DNA from: Pseudomonas sp. MIACH
GTDB lineage: Bacteria; Pseudomonadota; Gammaproteobacteria; Pseudomonadales; Pseudomonadaceae
DNA length: 64,000 nt
NCBI RefSeq assembly: GCF_001269925.1
Contig: NZ_LHVO01000065.1
Location: 16,142 to 80,141, forward strand
Reading direction: 5' to 3'
Part shown: positions 62,213 through 64,000 of the stretch, piece by piece
Position numbering within the stretch: the stretch's first letter is position 1
How the letters are laid out: the number at the start of each line of letters is the position of its first letter
Translations under genes and position numbers: made by a program
The notes under the pieces: model-generated
What the model saw: only the letters and a program-made list of their open reading frames with translations
The model's database searches: none
Told to the model about the DNA's origin: nothing

Positions 62213-64000
62213 TTATTTCGTATAAGCGAATTCGAGTATGGTCCGAAGTGTGGTCTGGCAATTTTCAGATAGCTCTATTTCCCCGCTGAGAAATCCTTTG
62301 ATTCTGTGCCAGCTTTTATATGGCTTGTCTTTAGAGCTAGATATTTCTTTCAAAGATTGATCCCAGAGTACATGTTCAAAAGTGTCTTCCACAACATAGA
62401 CTCTTTCAGCACCTGCAATGCTGACAATTTTTGCGTTTGCTCTAAAAGGGTGAATTGCAGCCACTTCTTCCAGATCAGCGTTTGAGAGATCCTTTCTGTC
62501 CATGTCATGGATGATTCTATAATCAATGCCTAAAACATTAAGTATTTTAGCGATGGCAGGAATTGTCCATTTCCCCCCTGCAGAGATTACGGTGGTGTCT
62601 TTGACGAGTTGTTGGTCAAGGTTGAACTTTGTTAAGAGCTCTTCGGCTCTGGATAAAACAGCTACCTCTGTATCTCCTTCTACAAGGACTACACGTTTTG
62701 CGAAAAGACTTTCACAAACAGTTGGGTGAAAGTCTAGTGTTGCCCGGAGCATTGATCTTTCATCATATTTTTCATTCGCTTCGAAAATGTTGCTTTCTAG
62801 CTGATGGATGATTCGTTTGTTTTCGTGGTCGCGTTTTAATAATTTAAGGGATTCGGGTTTGTCGGCAAGGGATATTAAGAAGGGGGAGTGCGTTGAGCAT
62901 ATCACCTGCCATTTGGGAGAGTTTGTTCTAGATACCAGAGCGTTTTTTAATCTTCTCATCAGATGAGGGTGTATATAAAGTTCTGGTTCTTCATAAAGTA
63001 CAACGACAGTCCGCTCGCCGCCCTCAACAGCGATATGATGGCCGGCATTACTCTCCAGCATCGCAAAAGCTAGGGCTCGCTGGACGCCGCTACCCTGGTA
63101 CTGCAGACTAGATTCAAACTCATCATCAATAATGAACGTTGCCGCTTTCATGAAAAGTGGTTCTATATCTATATCGCCCACGGCTAAACGAACTTTCGAG
63201 TCGAAATCCAAAACTTGGTTAAGTGTCGTTGAAACTTGTTCTAATGCCTCTTTTAGACCTTCGATAATTGAGCCGTCTTCTGCCTGCCCTTTTAGTTTGT
63301 TTTGTAATGAGGCTGCTCGCGCGATGTATTCTTTATAAGAAGGATTGTCTTTGACTAGTGGGAATAATTTGTTTGTAAATAAAAAGCTGAATGGCGTATT
63401 GTTGGTAGACTTCAATTCGTCTTCAATTTTGAAGCATGCAGGTACGTACATTACGTGAGGCACTGCTTGTTGGAGTGAGTTTGGGAAGCCCTTTTTATGC
63501 CATCCAGTATCATTCTCTACTAGTTGTGGGAAACGATCTGAAAACATCGCTTCTAATTCAATAAGTCGTGCTTTGTATTGGTCCGCGTTTGTTATCTCTA
63601 AGGCCGCCAAGCATTCCTTAGCTTGTTCATGTTTTTTTGCCTCAGAGATTCCGCTCCACGGGAATTTGGCAAGGCTGCAATATACGCTATATTGAGAGTC
63701 GATTGTTCCGCCTTCTGGCCATGTTGCGCTCATACGTACTTTTAGAGTGTTCTCATGCAGTAGGCCGGATATCGCTGGCTTTCTCTTTTCCCACTCCTCT
63801 AAGTCTCTAAATTCACAAATTATTTCGAGGACTTCATCAGACTGTGTTTTCTTAGGCCAGTCATCAATTGTAGGCTTTTTATTGTCAAGGAGGATGTGTA
63901 ATGCATGGAGTATTGTTGATTTTCCTATATTGTTTGGGCCTATAAATGTTGTGAAGTCCTCGATATCTATATTTGCTTCACTAATGCCTCGGAAATTTTT
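62213..64000 (-). CDS. OLD-family ATP-dependent nuclease (ATPase plus TOPRIM), 5' end outside window
   Basis: The frame is open to the right edge; 595 residues are visible and only a few N-terminal residues should be missing. Order: Walker A GPNNIGKST near visible residue 24, signature-type YQGSGVQRALAFA near 310, Walker B VVVLYEEPELYIHPH near 340, and the H-loop ICSTHSPFL. A TOPRIM domain follows, with the Glu in VVLVEGDTEVAV near 440 and the acidic pair in IHDMDRKD near 500. OLD nucleases cut DNA and often defend against phage. No UvrD-like gene follows it, so it looks like a stand-alone class. AT-rich relative to the rest, which suggests transfer. Confidence 0.88.
   Translation of the reverse strand, partial: KNFRGISEANIDIEDFTTFIGPNNIGKSTILHALHILLDNKKPTIDDWPKKTQSDEVLEIICEFRDLEEWEKRKPAISGLLHENTLKVRMSATWPEGGTIDSQYSVYCSLAKFPWSGISEAKKHEQAKECLAALEITNADQYKARLIELEAMFSDRFPQLVENDTGWHKKGFPNSLQQAVPHVMYVPACFKIEDELKSTNNTPFSFLFTNKLFPLVKDNPSYKEYIARAASLQNKLKGQAEDGSIIEGLKEALEQVSTTLNQVLDFDSKVRLAVGDIDIEPLFMKAATFIIDDEFESSLQYQGSGVQRALAFAMLESNAGHHIAVEGGERTVVVLYEEPELYIHPHLMRRLKNALVSRTNSPKWQVICSTHSPFLISLADKPESLKLLKRDHENKRIIHQLESNIFEANEKYDERSMLRATLDFHPTVCESLFAKRVVLVEGDTEVAVLSRAEELLTKFNLDQQLVKDTTVISAGGKWTIPAIAKILNVLGIDYRIIHDMDRKDLSNADLEEVAAIHPFRANAKIVSIAGAERVYVVEDTFEHVLWDQSLKEISSSKDKPYKSWHRIKGFLSGEIELSENCQTTLRTILEFAYTK

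Noticed and set aside
62213..64000. Gabija system
   Set aside because: The nuclease resembles GajA, but no GajB-like helicase follows it on the minus strand; only a hairpin, a leader and a DUF3077 gene do.

Overview
The window reads as chromosome of a fluorescent-group Pseudomonas. The gene content is typical of that genus: SfnB paralogues, rimABK, OmpR/EnvZ, GshA of 527 residues, an OprD-family porin, a DUF3077 protein, YhfG-Fic, and YdeP with FdhD. The DNA is GC-rich, and nearly every 3' intergenic gap carries a REP hairpin or REP doublet (GTGGGAGGGGGCTTGC, GTGGCGAGCGGGCTTG and GTAGGAGC types). I saw no tRNA, rRNA, CRISPR array, integrase, transposase or RAYT gene.

Layout. 0-8.2 kb is a sulfur/cysteine block on the minus strand: two tandem SfnB-type flavin oxidoreductases, an unrecognised secretion-less protein, a cystine ABC transporter (binding protein, permease, ATPase) and D-cysteine desulfhydrase, with divergent serine O-acetyltransferase EpsC. 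8.4-11.7 kb holds BetT behind a large palindrome, and an aldo/keto reductase. 11.8-13.7 kb is a visibly AT-richer two-gene islet: an unknown 225-residue protein and an XRE-ImmA/IrrE fusion. 13.8-19.0 kb is tauABCD and gshA. 19.2-26.8 kb is a thioesterase with tex, then ompR-envZ, then the ribosome-modifying rimABK operon. 26.9-33 kb holds hslR, a PAP2 phosphatase, hslO, pckA, an EamA transporter and a DUF1493 protein.

33.2-38.6 kb holds a YhfG-Fic toxin-antitoxin pair, a TPR protein, a RecQ-type helicase, a thioesterase and a glycine-zipper protein. 39-46.5 kb holds the YdeP-type molybdoenzyme with FdhD, a LysR regulator, a BON-LysM protein, yrfG, nudE-cysQ and a thioesterase. 46.5-53.1 kb is a DctB/DctD-type two-component pair without a transporter, then rmlBACD for dTDP-rhamnose. 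53.2-61.1 kb holds a probable decayed LysR fragment, agmatine deiminase, a small unknown protein, a TonB-dependent siderophore receptor, the porin and an M48 peptidase. 61.2-64 kb turns accessory and AT-rich: a nested REP element, a DUF3077 gene with a strongly structured leader, and an OLD-family ATPase/TOPRIM nuclease that leaves the window on the right.

The genes work together mainly in sulfur supply and use: sulfonate and cystine uptake, taurine and SfnB-type desulfurisation, serine activation for cysteine synthesis, PAP recycling by CysQ, and cysteine use by GshA. The least explained elements are the XRE-ImmA pair, the OLD nuclease, the DUF3077 leader and two orphan plus-strand terminators that may mark small RNAs or attenuators.
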